Shown here: in pieces, positions 19,845 through 29,347 of the stretch
Position numbering within the stretch: position 1 is the stretch's first letter
Layout of the letters: every line of letters begins with the position of its first letter
Source: Closterium sp. NIES-65
Taxonomy: Eukaryota > Streptophyta > Zygnematophyceae > Desmidiales > Closteriaceae
Assembly (NCBI GenBank): GCA_948144175.1
Contig: CANXME010001443.1
Location: 186,001-250,000, forward strand
DNA: 64,000 nucleotides
Reading direction: 5' to 3'
Position numbers and translations under genes: made by a program
Notes under the pieces: model-generated
What the model saw: the letters and a program-made list of their open reading frames with translations, nothing else
The model's database searches: none
What the model was told of the DNA's origin: nothing

Positions 19845-21705
19845 GTGGCTGATCTGCGCGAGCTGACTCCTCTGTCGGCCTCCGGCGATGAGGGGAATAG
19901 TGGGACGTTGCCTTCAGTGCCGGCCAAGGGCATCGCCGGTGGCCGACGTGACGAGCAGCAGGTCGACGTGGGATTGAAGCCGACGCCGATAGGGGAGGAA
20001 CAGGTCAAGGAGCAGAAGCCGACAGGGGAGCAGACAGCAGTGAAGCCGACCACGGAGCAGTCGGCAACCGGGCAGTCGGCAAGGGAGCCGACCACAGGGG
20101 AGAGGTCGACCACGAAGCCGACCGCGGTGCAGCACAACGACGAGGGCAGTGAAGCCGGAGATGCCGGGGAGTACACCAAAAGTGACATGGTGGAGGTTCG
20201 GCCGGAACCCTGGAAGTCGGACAGAGTTCGGAGGCCGCCGTACTTCTTTGTCCCCGCTTCCTTCACCACGGTGTACGACGTGGACGATGACGACAACCTG
20301 CTGTACGACGACGCCGAGGAGGATGAGGAGTTTCTGGAGCTCGACCCCGACATGCATGCCGACCCCGAGCACCGCTGGGACATCTCGACCATGACGGTGA
20401 AGGAGACGTTGGCGAGCTGGAAGGGCCCGGCGGTGAAGGCCGCCATGGAGGAGGAGATCCACAGCCTCATCAACATGGGCACTTGGGAGTTGGTCGGACG
20501 CCCGCCGGGAGTCAACATCATGAAGAACCTGTGGGTGCTGACGACGAAGTACCATGTCAACGACACCAACGAGCGCAAGAAGGCGAGGCTGGTCATGAAG
20601 GGCTTCACGCACGTGTACGGCGCCGACTACGACGAGACGTTTGCGCCGGTGGGCAGCTACGTCACGCTGAGGATCTTCCTCAGCATCGTCGCCGTCCTCA
20701 ACCTCAACCTGATGCAGCTCGACATGAAGAACGCCTTCCTGCAGAGCAAGCTTGACCGGGTGCTCTACATGGCCCGGCCAGACTACATCAACGACGGAAC
20801 CCGCCGAGTGTGCAAGCTGCTGAAGAGCCTGTACGGGCTGAAGGAGTCGCCGCTGTGGTACTTGGCGCTCAACGACGTGCTGGTCGACGCCGGGTGGAAG
20901 AAGAGCCAGGTCGACGAGGCTCTGTACTTTAAGGTTGGCGACGACGGAGTGGCCTGCTGGGTGCTGGTCTACGTTGACGACCTGCTCGCCGCCAACAGCA
21001 GCACCGAGATGCTGAAGGAGCTGAAGGGGCTGCTGGAGTCCGCCTTCGAGCTGTGTGAGATCTCGCCGGTGCAGGAGTACCTCGGACTGGAGATCATCCG
21101 CGACAGGTCGGCGGGGAAGCTGTGGCTGCATCAGCAGGGCTACGCCGACAAGCTGCGTAGGCGCTTCATTGACGAGGAGCAGACCGGGCGCACCCCGAAG
21201 ACGCCGGTCTCGGTCGACGCCTACGCGGAGCTCAACTTCGACGATGAGGAGGCACAGGAGCGACAGGAGGAGGAGTACCGGCACAAGGTCGGCTCGCTGC
21301 AGTTCGCGGCGACAACGACGAGGCCGGATGTCGCCTTCGCCTGCAGCAAGCTGAGGAGCGGCCTCACGGTGAGAAGCGACCAGCACTAGCACGAGGTCGA
21401 CCGCTGCCTCGCCTACCTCGCCAACACACGTGACATCGCCTTGGAGCTGGGCGGTGGACCTGAGTCGCTGGAGCTGGTCGGCTACGTGGACGCCGATGAC
21501 GCCGGTGACAAGCAGAACAGGACGAGCACGGGTGGCTACGTGTTCGTCTATGGAGGGGCCGCAGTCTTGTTGTCGAGCCAGCGCATCAAGTGCGCGACGT
21601 TGTCGTCGACTGAGTTGGAGTACGTGGTAGCCACCGAAGCCGGCAAGGAAGGACGCCGGCTTCGCTTCCTCCTTGCAGAGTTCCGGCAGCTAGATGTCGG
21701 GAAGC
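19845..21705 (+). pseudogene. CopA reverse transcriptase and RNase H (A1)
   Basis: One frame is open from 19845 to a TAG at 21387-21389 (Gln of DQHQHEVD) and then continues to 21705. Residues 1-180 are an acidic, charged linker rich in TGE/PTT repeats. RT follows with MEEEIHSLINMGTWELVGRP, KARLVMKGFTHVYGADYDETFAPV, QLDMKNAFLQSKL, KSLYGLKESPLWY, the catalytic LVYVDDLLAANS (about 20970) and VQEYLGLEIIRD. RNase H shows GYVDADDAGDKQNRTSTGGY and CATLSSTELEYVVATEAGKE. All visible catalytic residues are kept. It looks functional apart from one stop, the missing upstream domains and the 3' deletion. Confidence 0.86.
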
Positions 21706-21993
21706 TGTCGACTTTGCACTGCTGGAGCGCGGTCGACCAAGTCGTGCTAGAACGCGGTCGACCATGCTGTGCTGGCAGTCGACCAATCTGAATGCTCGCT
21801 CTGATATAGTCTTGCCATGCCAACCTCATTGTACCGTTGTTGTCAACTTTCTCTAGTGAAACTCTTGCCAATTTGCCCCATGAACTAGCAAGCAGTGTGT
21901 GCACTAGGAAAACGACTAAGGACCAACGAACGCAGAGATCACAGCACGCGTGCCTAACCCGTAGTCAAGCTCCCGTTGTAGTAGTTATCTCCA
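21706..21993 (+). repeat. CopA LTR 3' fragment
   Basis: TCGACTTTGCACTGCTGGAG onward aligns with about 1125-1413 and 16210-16514, ending GTTATCTCCA where the others end CTCCGCA. It is fused to pol with no upstream LTR part. Confidence 0.82.
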
Positions 21994-22197
21994 TAGTCAC
22001 AGACCCAGCAGGAGATAATAGAGGAGGAGTCACTGCCGCAGTAGGAGAGGGTAGCACAGGAGTCCCGGTCGCAGCAGGCGGGTGCAGCTGCAGTTGCAGC
22101 AGGAGAGGGCAGAGGCGGAGCCATAGGAGCATAAGTAGGGGCCGGTACCGTCGCAGCAGACACCAGAGGAGGCGGAGCAGCAGCGATTGTGACTACG
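21994..22197 (-). other. Ala/Pro-rich low-complexity stretch, unassigned
   Basis: The minus strand can encode an Ala/Pro/Thr-rich segment (AAAPPPLVSAATVPAPTYAP). It resembles the spacer sequences of copia gag/linker regions, but no diagnostic motif is present. It lies between the A1 LTR end and element E. Confidence 0.35.
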
Positions 22198-22639
22198 CGC
22201 CCTCCCTGACCCCGCACCTGCACGCTTTGTTCGTGGTCCCCTACCGTCCCCTCCTGTTCCTTTTGTTGAGTCCCTTTCCTCGTCCCAGTGGACTCGTCGT
22301 TCTCCCCTCACTCGTGCTGTGTCCCCAGAGCGTCGTTGGTCCCATGACCGTGCAGATGGTCTGTTCCACCTTGTTCTTCGATCTTGTATTCCACCTCATG
22401 TCCTTCCATAGCCCCTTATGTCGTCCCTCACTCTGCTTCACGACCCGTTGTCCAACTACCTCCGTGCCTCCCGTCCTGTCGCCTCCCGTGTTTTGTCTGC
22501 GTTGGTCACTCACCCGACTGCACCTCTGTCGTCTGTCTCAGCTGTTGTTACCGCTGTCCTGGCCTTGCCTCTTCCCACCACCTTGACTACGCCGCTCACG
22601 TGGTGAGTGGCCCTGCTCGTTCTCCGTTCCCTAGGGGTA

Positions 22640-24333
22640 CTTCTGTCTTTCTCTTGGAGGTCCTCGAGGACATGCAGTTCGAGCTTGGTTTCCTTACGGT
22701 CGCTGTTCCTCATCTATGCGCCATGCTACTTGCCCCTAAGGGGGATTCAGACGCCCTTGACATCCCGATCCCTTGCACTCACGCCGAGGCGGTCTCAGGA
22801 CCCTAGGCTTCATACTGGATAGCAGCTGAGGAGGCAGAGATGGCATCTTATAGGTCCACAGGCACTTACGTTAATGCAGTCCCACCTCCTGGGACGAACG
22901 TCGTCTCGTCAGTGCCCAATGGCTCTACAAGGTGAAGCGGCCGCCTGGATCACCACGTGTGTTCAAGGCGCGCTATGTGGCGAGAGGCTTCAGTCAGCTA
23001 GAGGGGGTGGACTTCTTCCAGACCTTCGCTCCCACCCCAAAGATGAGTACCCTTCGGGTGTTGCTGCATATTGAAGCCCAGTGCGACTACGAGTTGCACT
23101 CCTTGGAATTTTCTACCGCGTTCCTTCAGGGGAGCCTGCACGAGCAGATGTGGCTGCGTCGCCCGCCTGGCTTCACTAGCTCTTTCCCACCTGGGACCCA
23201 GTGGCAGCTGTGTCGACCAGTCTACGGCCTGCGTCAGGCTCCACGTGAGTGGCATGACACACTTCGATCGACTCTTGCAGCTCTTGACTTCTTTCCGTCG
23301 TCTGCTGACCCGTCACTGTTCGTTCGCCGTGGCTCAACCTCGTTCTTTGTCCTAGTCTACGTTGACAACCTGGTGGTCACCACTCCCGACCGACACACGC
23401 TGGCATCCGTGAAGGAGAAACTGCAGAGGAGACACACTTGCATTGACCTTGGTGAGCTGCAGCACTACCTTGGCCTGCAGATCACCAGGGGTAGGGCAGC
23501 TCGCACTATTACGCTGACTAAGTCGCATATGGTTGAGCAGATCCTCACGCAGTTTTGCTTCCCGTTCTCCAAGGTACAGCTCACCCCTCTTGGTGTGGAT
23601 CATGGGCTCACGTTTCCACCTTTCGACAAGCCATTTGAGTCCAGCGGTCCATATCCTGAGCTGGTGGGTTGTCTCATGTACCTGATGACCTGCGCTCGCC
23701 CAGACCTAGCTTACCCTTTTAGCATCCTTGCGCGCTTTGTTGCACCTGGGAGACACCGACCTTCCCACTGGTACGCGGCAAAGAGGGTGGCAAATTATGT
23801 GGCGAGTACATCAGGCATGGGACTTGTCCTTCGAGGGAAGCAGCCAGTTACTCTCACAGGTTACTCGGACTCATCGTGGGCCAACGACGCGGAGATGCGT
23901 CGGTCTACACAGGGGTACTCCTTTAGCCTCGGGGCAGGTGCTGTTTCGTGGCGGTCGACTCTGGCGTCGTCTCTCGCCGGTTCCAAATGTGAGGTAGAGG
24001 TGTACGCTGCGGCCATGGCCGCTCAGGAGCTTCGTTCGCTGTCTTTCCTTCTCACCGACCTTGGTGAGCGGCCTCGCTCTCCCCCAGTCTCATTCGCCGA
24101 CATCAGGTCTGCTGTCCTGTTGTGTGAGGAGTCCCGACTGGTTGGGAAGGCGAAGCACCTCCAGCTTCGTTACTTCCTTCTGTGTGAGTTGCAGCAACGT
24201 GGCCAGGCCCGCGTGATACGTGTGGTCTCTGAGGCCAACACTACAGATATCTTCACCAAGGCGTTGCCCCCTTGTGACCACTAGCGCTGCTGCACACAGT
24301 TTGGCCTTGTGCGTGCCTGCCCTCACTTGCTTA
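22640..24333 (+). pseudogene. copia RT-RNase H with mutated catalytic site (E)
   Basis: Upstream linker remnants (LEDMQFELGFLTVAVPHLC, GDSDALDIPIP) are followed by a broken start of RT, then a long open frame from 22932 to a TAG at 24282-24284 (Gln of CDHQRFC). Landmarks: VFKARYVARGFSQLEGVDFF, LEFSTAFLQGSLHEQMW, VYGLRQAPREWHDTLR, VLVYVDNLVVTTPD, LVGCLMYLMTCARPDLAYPF, GYSDSSWANDAEMRRSTQGY and SKCEVEVYAAAMAAQEL. The RT motif is YVDN: the second catalytic Asp is Asn (about 23358-23369). In RNase H the usual YVDNKA is FADIRSA. The long frame is nearly intact but the enzyme should be inactive. Confidence 0.83.
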
Positions 24334-24554
24334 CGTACAGATGCCTTGTCCTGCATGTCTTGTACTTTTGAATCTCTATATATTTGCTATATTCCTGCAT
24401 GTTGGCTGGCCTTGTGGCCCCTTGCTTGCTCTCGGAGTGTGTGGTGACTTTGAGCTCCACCCCAAGATTTGTCTTGTTCTTGTGAACTGGTCTTGTGACC
24501 GTTGCTTGCTCTTGTTGTTTCTACAGGACTACTGTCACCTAGACTATGGGGGTG

Positions 24555-24692
24555 TGTCGAACTAAAAATCCTATACTCTTTGTAGTTTTGGTCTAGGTGT
24601 TCTCCCTTGTGTTATTTTGTAGTTGCACTAGTGTTAGGTTTTGCATATATCTTGTATGTGCTTTATGTTTGAGTCAATTTTACATTGTGACA
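24555..24692 (+). repeat. E 3' LTR (138 bp)
   Basis: TGTCGAACTAAAAATCC ... TTTTACATTGTGACA, with TG...CA ends, placed directly after the polypurine tract. It is the same size class as the CopB LTRs but clearly diverged in sequence. The expected target duplication would be CTGTG (24693-24697); its partner has been lost with the 5' end. Confidence 0.75.
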
Positions 24693-25367
24693 CTGTGGTA
24701 GTGTCTCTAGCTGACCCCTCGGGGGGGCCAGTTCTTGCACGGTCCACCACTGTGCTTCCGTGCCCGGCGGTTCCGTCTGACTGACTGTCCAGTCTTCACC
24801 TCCCCTCGTTCTCTACGAACCTGGTAAGCAACGCAGTCCTCTCGGATGCGTGGGTTGATACCTTTACCCCTGGAGGACAGCGTGCAGGGATCTGTACGTG
24901 CTCTCGAACTGGCCGTCACCTAGCCACGTTCACCCGTCGGCCAGGGTCGAGTCTTTACACACTGACTACTGCGTCCCCTCAGCTAGCTGCTACTCGTCAG
25001 GTGTCTGCGTCAGGTCAGGTAGCCTCCCCTTGTCCGTGTCGTTCCCTGACGCACCAGACTCTTCTCTGGCACCACCGCCTGGGTCACCCCTCCTTGCCTT
25101 GTCTACATGGCATGCACCGTCGCCTCCTTGTGTCTGGTCTTCCCAGGTCTCTCCCTCCCCTCCCTGCCTCGCCTGCGCCACCCTGCCTTCCTTGTGTGGA
25201 GGGGCAGCAGCCCGCCGCTCCTCACTCCTCCTCGTTTCCCCCGACAAAGGCTTCCCTGCAGACCCTCCACATGGACGAGTGGGGCCCATCCCGCATTCGT
25301 GGACAGAGCCGCGAGCGGTACTTTCTGCTGGTTGTCGACGACTACTCGCGTTACACCATGGTCTTCC
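24693..25367 (+). pseudogene. copia protease end, pre-integrase and integrase start (C)
   Basis: Reads TVVVSLADPSGGPVLA (downstream of the protease active site, which is missing), SFSTNLVS-like LPSFSTNLVS, CSRTGRHLATFTRRPG, SLYTLTTASPQLAATRQV, then the zinc-binding HHCC of the pre-integrase domain (TLLWHHRLGHPSLPCLHGM ... CLPCVEGQ), then the first integrase Asp region HMDEWGPSRIRG and FLLVVDDYSRYTMVF, where B4 cuts it at 25367. One early stop (about 24778) and otherwise a single frame. The HMDVWGP motif has Glu for Val. Confidence 0.8.
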
Positions 25368-25503
25368 TGTGGAAAATAGAGCGAGAATGAATGAACTATG
25401 AGTGAAGTGAGTACAAATAGCAAAACCCTAATTGGGTTGTACCCCCTATGGTATACCCCACTGTAGCCTACACAACAGCATAAGCTACATATATGTTCTG
25501 ACA
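25368..25503 (-). repeat. B4 3' LTR (136 bp)
   Basis: Plus strand TGTGGAAAATAGAGCGAG ... ATATATGTTCTGACA, preceded by CTTCC. It is identical by eye to 32223-32358. Confidence 0.94.
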
Positions 25504-25711
25504 CACCCCCATAGGCAAAGTGGGGGAGAACAAGGGGTCACAAGACCAGTCAAGCACAGCAAAGCAAAGCTCAGGGTGGATCACAAAGTCACCACACAGT
25601 CCGAGCACAAGAGCAAGGCCACAAGGCCAGTTCACATGCAGGAGTACACACATATATATATAAAGCTAGACAAGCAAGAGCAGGTACATATATGTGACAG
25701 TACAAGTAAAG

Positions 25712-27865
25712 TCAAGAGGAGAGCAAGTGAGGCAAGACAGGCACAAGACCCAGCTGGGTGCAGAAGCGCTGATGGTCACAAGGCGCGAGTGCCTTGGTGA
25801 ACACATCAGCAGTGTTGGCCTCATAGGCCACGTACGCAAGCCGCAACTGTCCACGCTGCTGTAGCTCACGAGCAAGGAAGTAGCGAAGAGCAATGTGCTT
25901 CGTTCTGTGCTCCAGACGCTGCTCTCGACACAAGGCCAGCATGGCCTTGTTGTCTACGTACAGCACTGGAGGAGAACGAGGCGGCTCTCCAAGGTCAGTC
26001 AGCAGGTAGGTGAGCCAGCGAAGCTCCTGTGCAGCCATGGCCCCTGCGTAGATCTCAGCCTCACAACTCGAGCTGAGAACTGAAGACGAGCGAGTAGCTG
26101 GCCACGAGACAGAGCCGGAGCCAAGGCTGAAGGTGTAACCCTGTGACGACCGCTGCGTAGCCTGGTCGTCAGCCCAAGAAGCGTCCGCGTGACCTGTAAG
26201 TACCACTGGACTCCGCCCTCCAAGCACTAGCCCCATGCCCGACGTACTGCACAGGTAGCGCAATACCCTCTTCGCTGCAGCCATGTGCTCTGGTCGGTGT
26301 CTCCCAGGAGCAACATAGCGTGCAAGAATGCTAAGAGGGTATGCAAGGTCAGGTCATGTGCAGGTCATCAGGTACATGAGGCAGCCAACAAGCTCTGGGT
26401 ACGGGCCACTCGACTCTACGGACTCATCCGAAGGCAGAGCTGAGAGCGAGTGGCGAGTAGACAGAGGAGTGGCCTGAGGCGAGGAGTACGTGAAGCCGAA
26501 GCGCTGAAGGACCTGCTGCACCATGTATGACCGAGTCAAGGTAATGGTGCGGCGTGCTCTGTCCCGAGTGATCTGCAAGCCAAGGTAGCTGCGCAGTTCA
26601 ACCAGGTCTGTGCACGTGTGTCTCTTTAGCAGCTCAGACTTCACGTAGGCGAGTCCAGCAGTGTCCGCTGTGGCAAAGACCAAGTCGTCGATGTACACGA
26701 GGATGTAGAACGGCGGCAGTGAAGTGTCGGTGCGCAGAAACAGCGATGGGTCAGCAGTAGAAGGAGCAAACCCAAGGGCCGCAAGTGTAGTCCTCAGTGT
26801 GTCGTGCCACTCACGTGGTGCCTGGCGGAGACCGTAGACTGGCCGTCGGAGGCTCCACTGGGTGCCAGGAGGGAAAGTCCCAGTGAAGCCAGGTGGACGG
26901 CGCAGCCAGATCTCCTCGTGCAGGCTCCCCTGCAAGAACGCAGTACTGAAGTCGAGAGAGTGAAGCTCGTAGTCGCGCTGAGCAGCTATGTGCAGCAGCA
27001 CCCGAAGAGTGGTCATCTTCGGGGTGGGAGAGAAGGTCTGAAAGTAGTCAACTCCCTGCCGCTGACTGAAGCCACGAGCGACGTACCGCGCCTTGAAGAC
27101 AGGTGGAGAACCCGGCGGCCGCTTCACCCTGAAGATCCACATGCCACTGACGATGTTCGCCCCAGGAGGGGGAACCGCGTCAACGTAGGTGCCTGTGGAC
27201 TTCCAGGAAGCCATCTCTGCATCCATAGCTGCCTGCCACTGAGAGGAGTAGGGACCCTCTACGGCCTCCGCGTAAGAGCGCGGAGTCGGGATGTCTAGTG
27301 CATCCGGGTCTCCCTCAGGAGCAAGCAGTACAGACGCGAGATGAGGTGAAGCAGCAGCCAGACACTGGAACTCCTCCTGCCTGTCCTCTAGGACGTCCGT
27401 GCCAAGAGCACACTCACCCCCGACGGACGGAGGACAGACAGACGCAGACTCAGCAACAAGACTAGCAGCGTAGTCTAGACGGCAGCGAGCAGCAAAGTCG
27501 ACGAGCTCAGCGAGAAGAGCAGACGCAGCAGCGGACTCAAAAGAGGGGTCAGTGACGACAGTAACAAGCAGACGCGTGACAGTAGGACTGGCAGCACGAA
27601 GGGAGTCCGACTCTGGGTCGGTAAGCACAGGAAGGGAGGACTCTGGAGGAGAAGGCAAAAGGGCACGCAGAGGAGCAGTGGACGGACGCAGAGACATCCG
27701 GTGTGTGCCAGGGACAGGAGGAGGACGCGGACGCGAACCACGACCACTAGCGCGGGCAGCACGAACAGGCGACGCGGGACGAGACGCAGGCTCACGACGC
27801 TCAGCAAGACCTCCAGTAGGACCAGTGTAAGGAGAGGGAGCAGGCAGTGGGGAGGTAGGCTCCAA
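25712..27865 (-). pseudogene. copia RT-RNase H (B4), one TGA
   Basis: 27865-26354 is a single open frame: PYTGPTGGLAERREPASRPA, LRAASPTVTRLLVTVVTDPS, LVDFAARCRLDYAASLVAES, SSQWQAAMDAEMASWKSTG, FKARYVARGFSQRQGVDYF, LDFSTAFLQGSLHEEIW, VYGLRQAPREWHDTLR, ILVYIDDLVFATADTAGLA and LVGCLMYLMTCT. A TGA at 26354-26356 replaces Arg of TRPDLAYPL. The same frame then continues to the normal end at 25712 with RNase H motifs LTGHADASWADD, SSCEAEIYAGAMAAQEL, LYVDNKAMLAL and CDHQRFCTQLG. YIDD is a tolerated variant of YVDD. One CpG transition is the only visible lesion in this 2.1-kb segment. Confidence 0.88.
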
Positions 27866-29347
27866 CAGTGACTGCGACTGGACAGGCTGTGGACACTCTA
27901 CCGGAGGAGAAAGACCAAGAACCTGCTGCAGAGCGGAACGAAGTACGGCCGAGGCCGCGCGGCAGCTCCAGACTCAGCAGGGACACCACCAGCACCCTCA
28001 GTGGCAGCACCAGCGCCACCAACACCTCCAGCAGCAGGACCTCCAGCAGCACCAGCAGCAGAACCACCGGCAGGACAGACAGCAGCAGACTCAGCACCAA
28101 CGCCCTCAGCAGCCCCAGCTCCAGTAGGACCCGCAGGCGTAGCACCTCCGGGACCGGCGGCACCAGTACCCTCGACGGTCGAAGAAGCTCCAGCTCCAGT
28201 AGTACGCCTCCAACGGCGAGCAAACCACTCGCGCAGCTCCTGCAGAGAGAGGGGCTCCCGCCGAGGCGCAGCACCAGGAGAAACCCCAGGCTCAGCGGCT
28301 CCAGACGTAGCACCCCCAGGCTCAGCAGCTCCAGACTCAGCACCCCCAGGCTCAGCAGCTCTAGACTCAGCACCCCCAGGCTCAGCGGCTCCAGACTCAG
28401 CACCCCCAGGCTCAGCAGCTCTAGCTCTAGTAGGACCCGCAGGCCCAGCAGCTCCGGGACCGGCAGCACCAGCACCCTCAGCAGTCGAAGGAGCTCCAGC
28501 TCCAGTAGCACGCCTCCAGCGGCGAGCAAACCACTCGCGCAGCTCCTGTGGAGAGAGCGGCTCCCGCCGAGACGGAGCAACCGGAGAGCCCCTAGGTCCA
28601 GCAGTCGCAGGCTCCGCACCTCCAGGCTCAGCACCCCCAGGCTCAGCAGCTCCTGACGTAGCACCTCCCGGCTCAGCACCCCCAGCAGCAGCACCCCCAA
28701 GCTCAGCATCCCCAGGCGTAGCACCCCCAGACTCTTCACCCGCAGCAGGACCAGACTCAGCAGCAACCTCGACTGGCTCGACTGTGTCTACCTGGGACAC
28801 ACCTGAAGGGGCAGGAACCTGAGGGGGGAGGGGGTCTACCGGGGGGGGGAACCGGCACCAGGAAGTCCGGTGGGGGGGGGAGGGAAGGAGTACAGTAGGG
28901 GAAGAGGCGGTAGAAGGGGACTGACTCGTCGAACGTGACGTCCTGGGAGAACAGAACACTGCGAGAGGAGGGGTGGTAGAACTGCCACCCTGGAGCGTCA
29001 GGGGGGAAGCCAAGGAAGACACAGGGAGCAGCACGGGGGGATAGCTTGTCCGCAGACAAGTCGCGGACAAACGCCCGAGATCCCCAGACACGGAACGCAG
29101 ACGCATCGCCGACCTTCCCCGTCCACAGTAATACTGGGGACATATCGGGCCGAGAGACCCTTGGGTGAAGGTTGAGCTGATGCGCCGCGTACCGAACCGC
29201 AAACGGCCACAGAAAATGGGGGGCAGCCGCATGCATCATGGACGTACGAGCGACATCCATGACCATGCAAATGCGGCGCTCAGCAATCCCATTTTGCTGT
29301 GGAGAGTCCGGAAGCGTAAAGGTCTGGCGGATCCCCGGTGCACGACA
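27866..29347 (-). pseudogene. integrase C-terminal half and linker (B4), frameshifted
   Basis: After the TAG at 29348-29350 the integrase frame continues (APGIRQTFTLPDSPQQNGIAERR with the catalytic Glu, then FLWPFAVRYAAHQLNLHPRV, FRVWGSRAFVRDLSADKLSP, VLFSQDVTFDESVPFYRLFP). At a C-run (plus-strand G9, about 28841-28849) it loses frame, as in B1. The linker then reads VDPLPPQVPAPSGVSQVDTV and many GGAEP/GGAES pentads, with two full REPLSPQELREWFARRWRR-type modules and one REPLSLQELREWFARR module. A 2-bp loss near 27932 (CTGCAGAGCGG where B1 has CTGCAGGAGCGG) breaks the join to RT. Confidence 0.8.

Larger units (their letters stand above)
19841..21993 (+). mobile_element. CopA Ty1/copia copy A1, pol and truncated 3' LTR
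   Basis: A plus-strand fragment that starts at about 19841 in the linker between integrase and RT, carries nearly all of RT and RNase H, and then joins at 21706 directly to the 3' third of a CopA LTR (21706-21993). The RNase H end, 3' UTR, polypurine tract and 5' part of the LTR are deleted. The left end has no LTR or target duplication. Confidence 0.82.
22198..24692 (+). mobile_element. Ty1/copia element E, 5'-truncated, with 3' LTR
   Basis: A plus-strand copia relative of CopB, more diverged from the others than they are from each other. It keeps the end of the linker region, RT, RNase H, 3' UTR, polypurine tract (CTATGGGGGTG at 24544-24554) and a 138-bp LTR (24555-24692). After the LTR, copy C resumes in the middle of its protease-to-pre-integrase coding region, so E inserted there; its 5' half is gone. 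Confidence 0.8.

Noticed and set aside
19914-21392. 492-codon minus-strand frame opposite CopA pol
   Set aside because: The plus strand has clear RT and RNase H motifs; the antisense frame is a codon-bias shadow.
27868-28822. Long plus-strand open frames antisense to the B4 linker (also 10194-10802 and 38436-39058)
   Set aside because: They mirror the GGAEP/GAGG repeat codons of real minus-strand linkers, have no domain, and switch with repeat phase.
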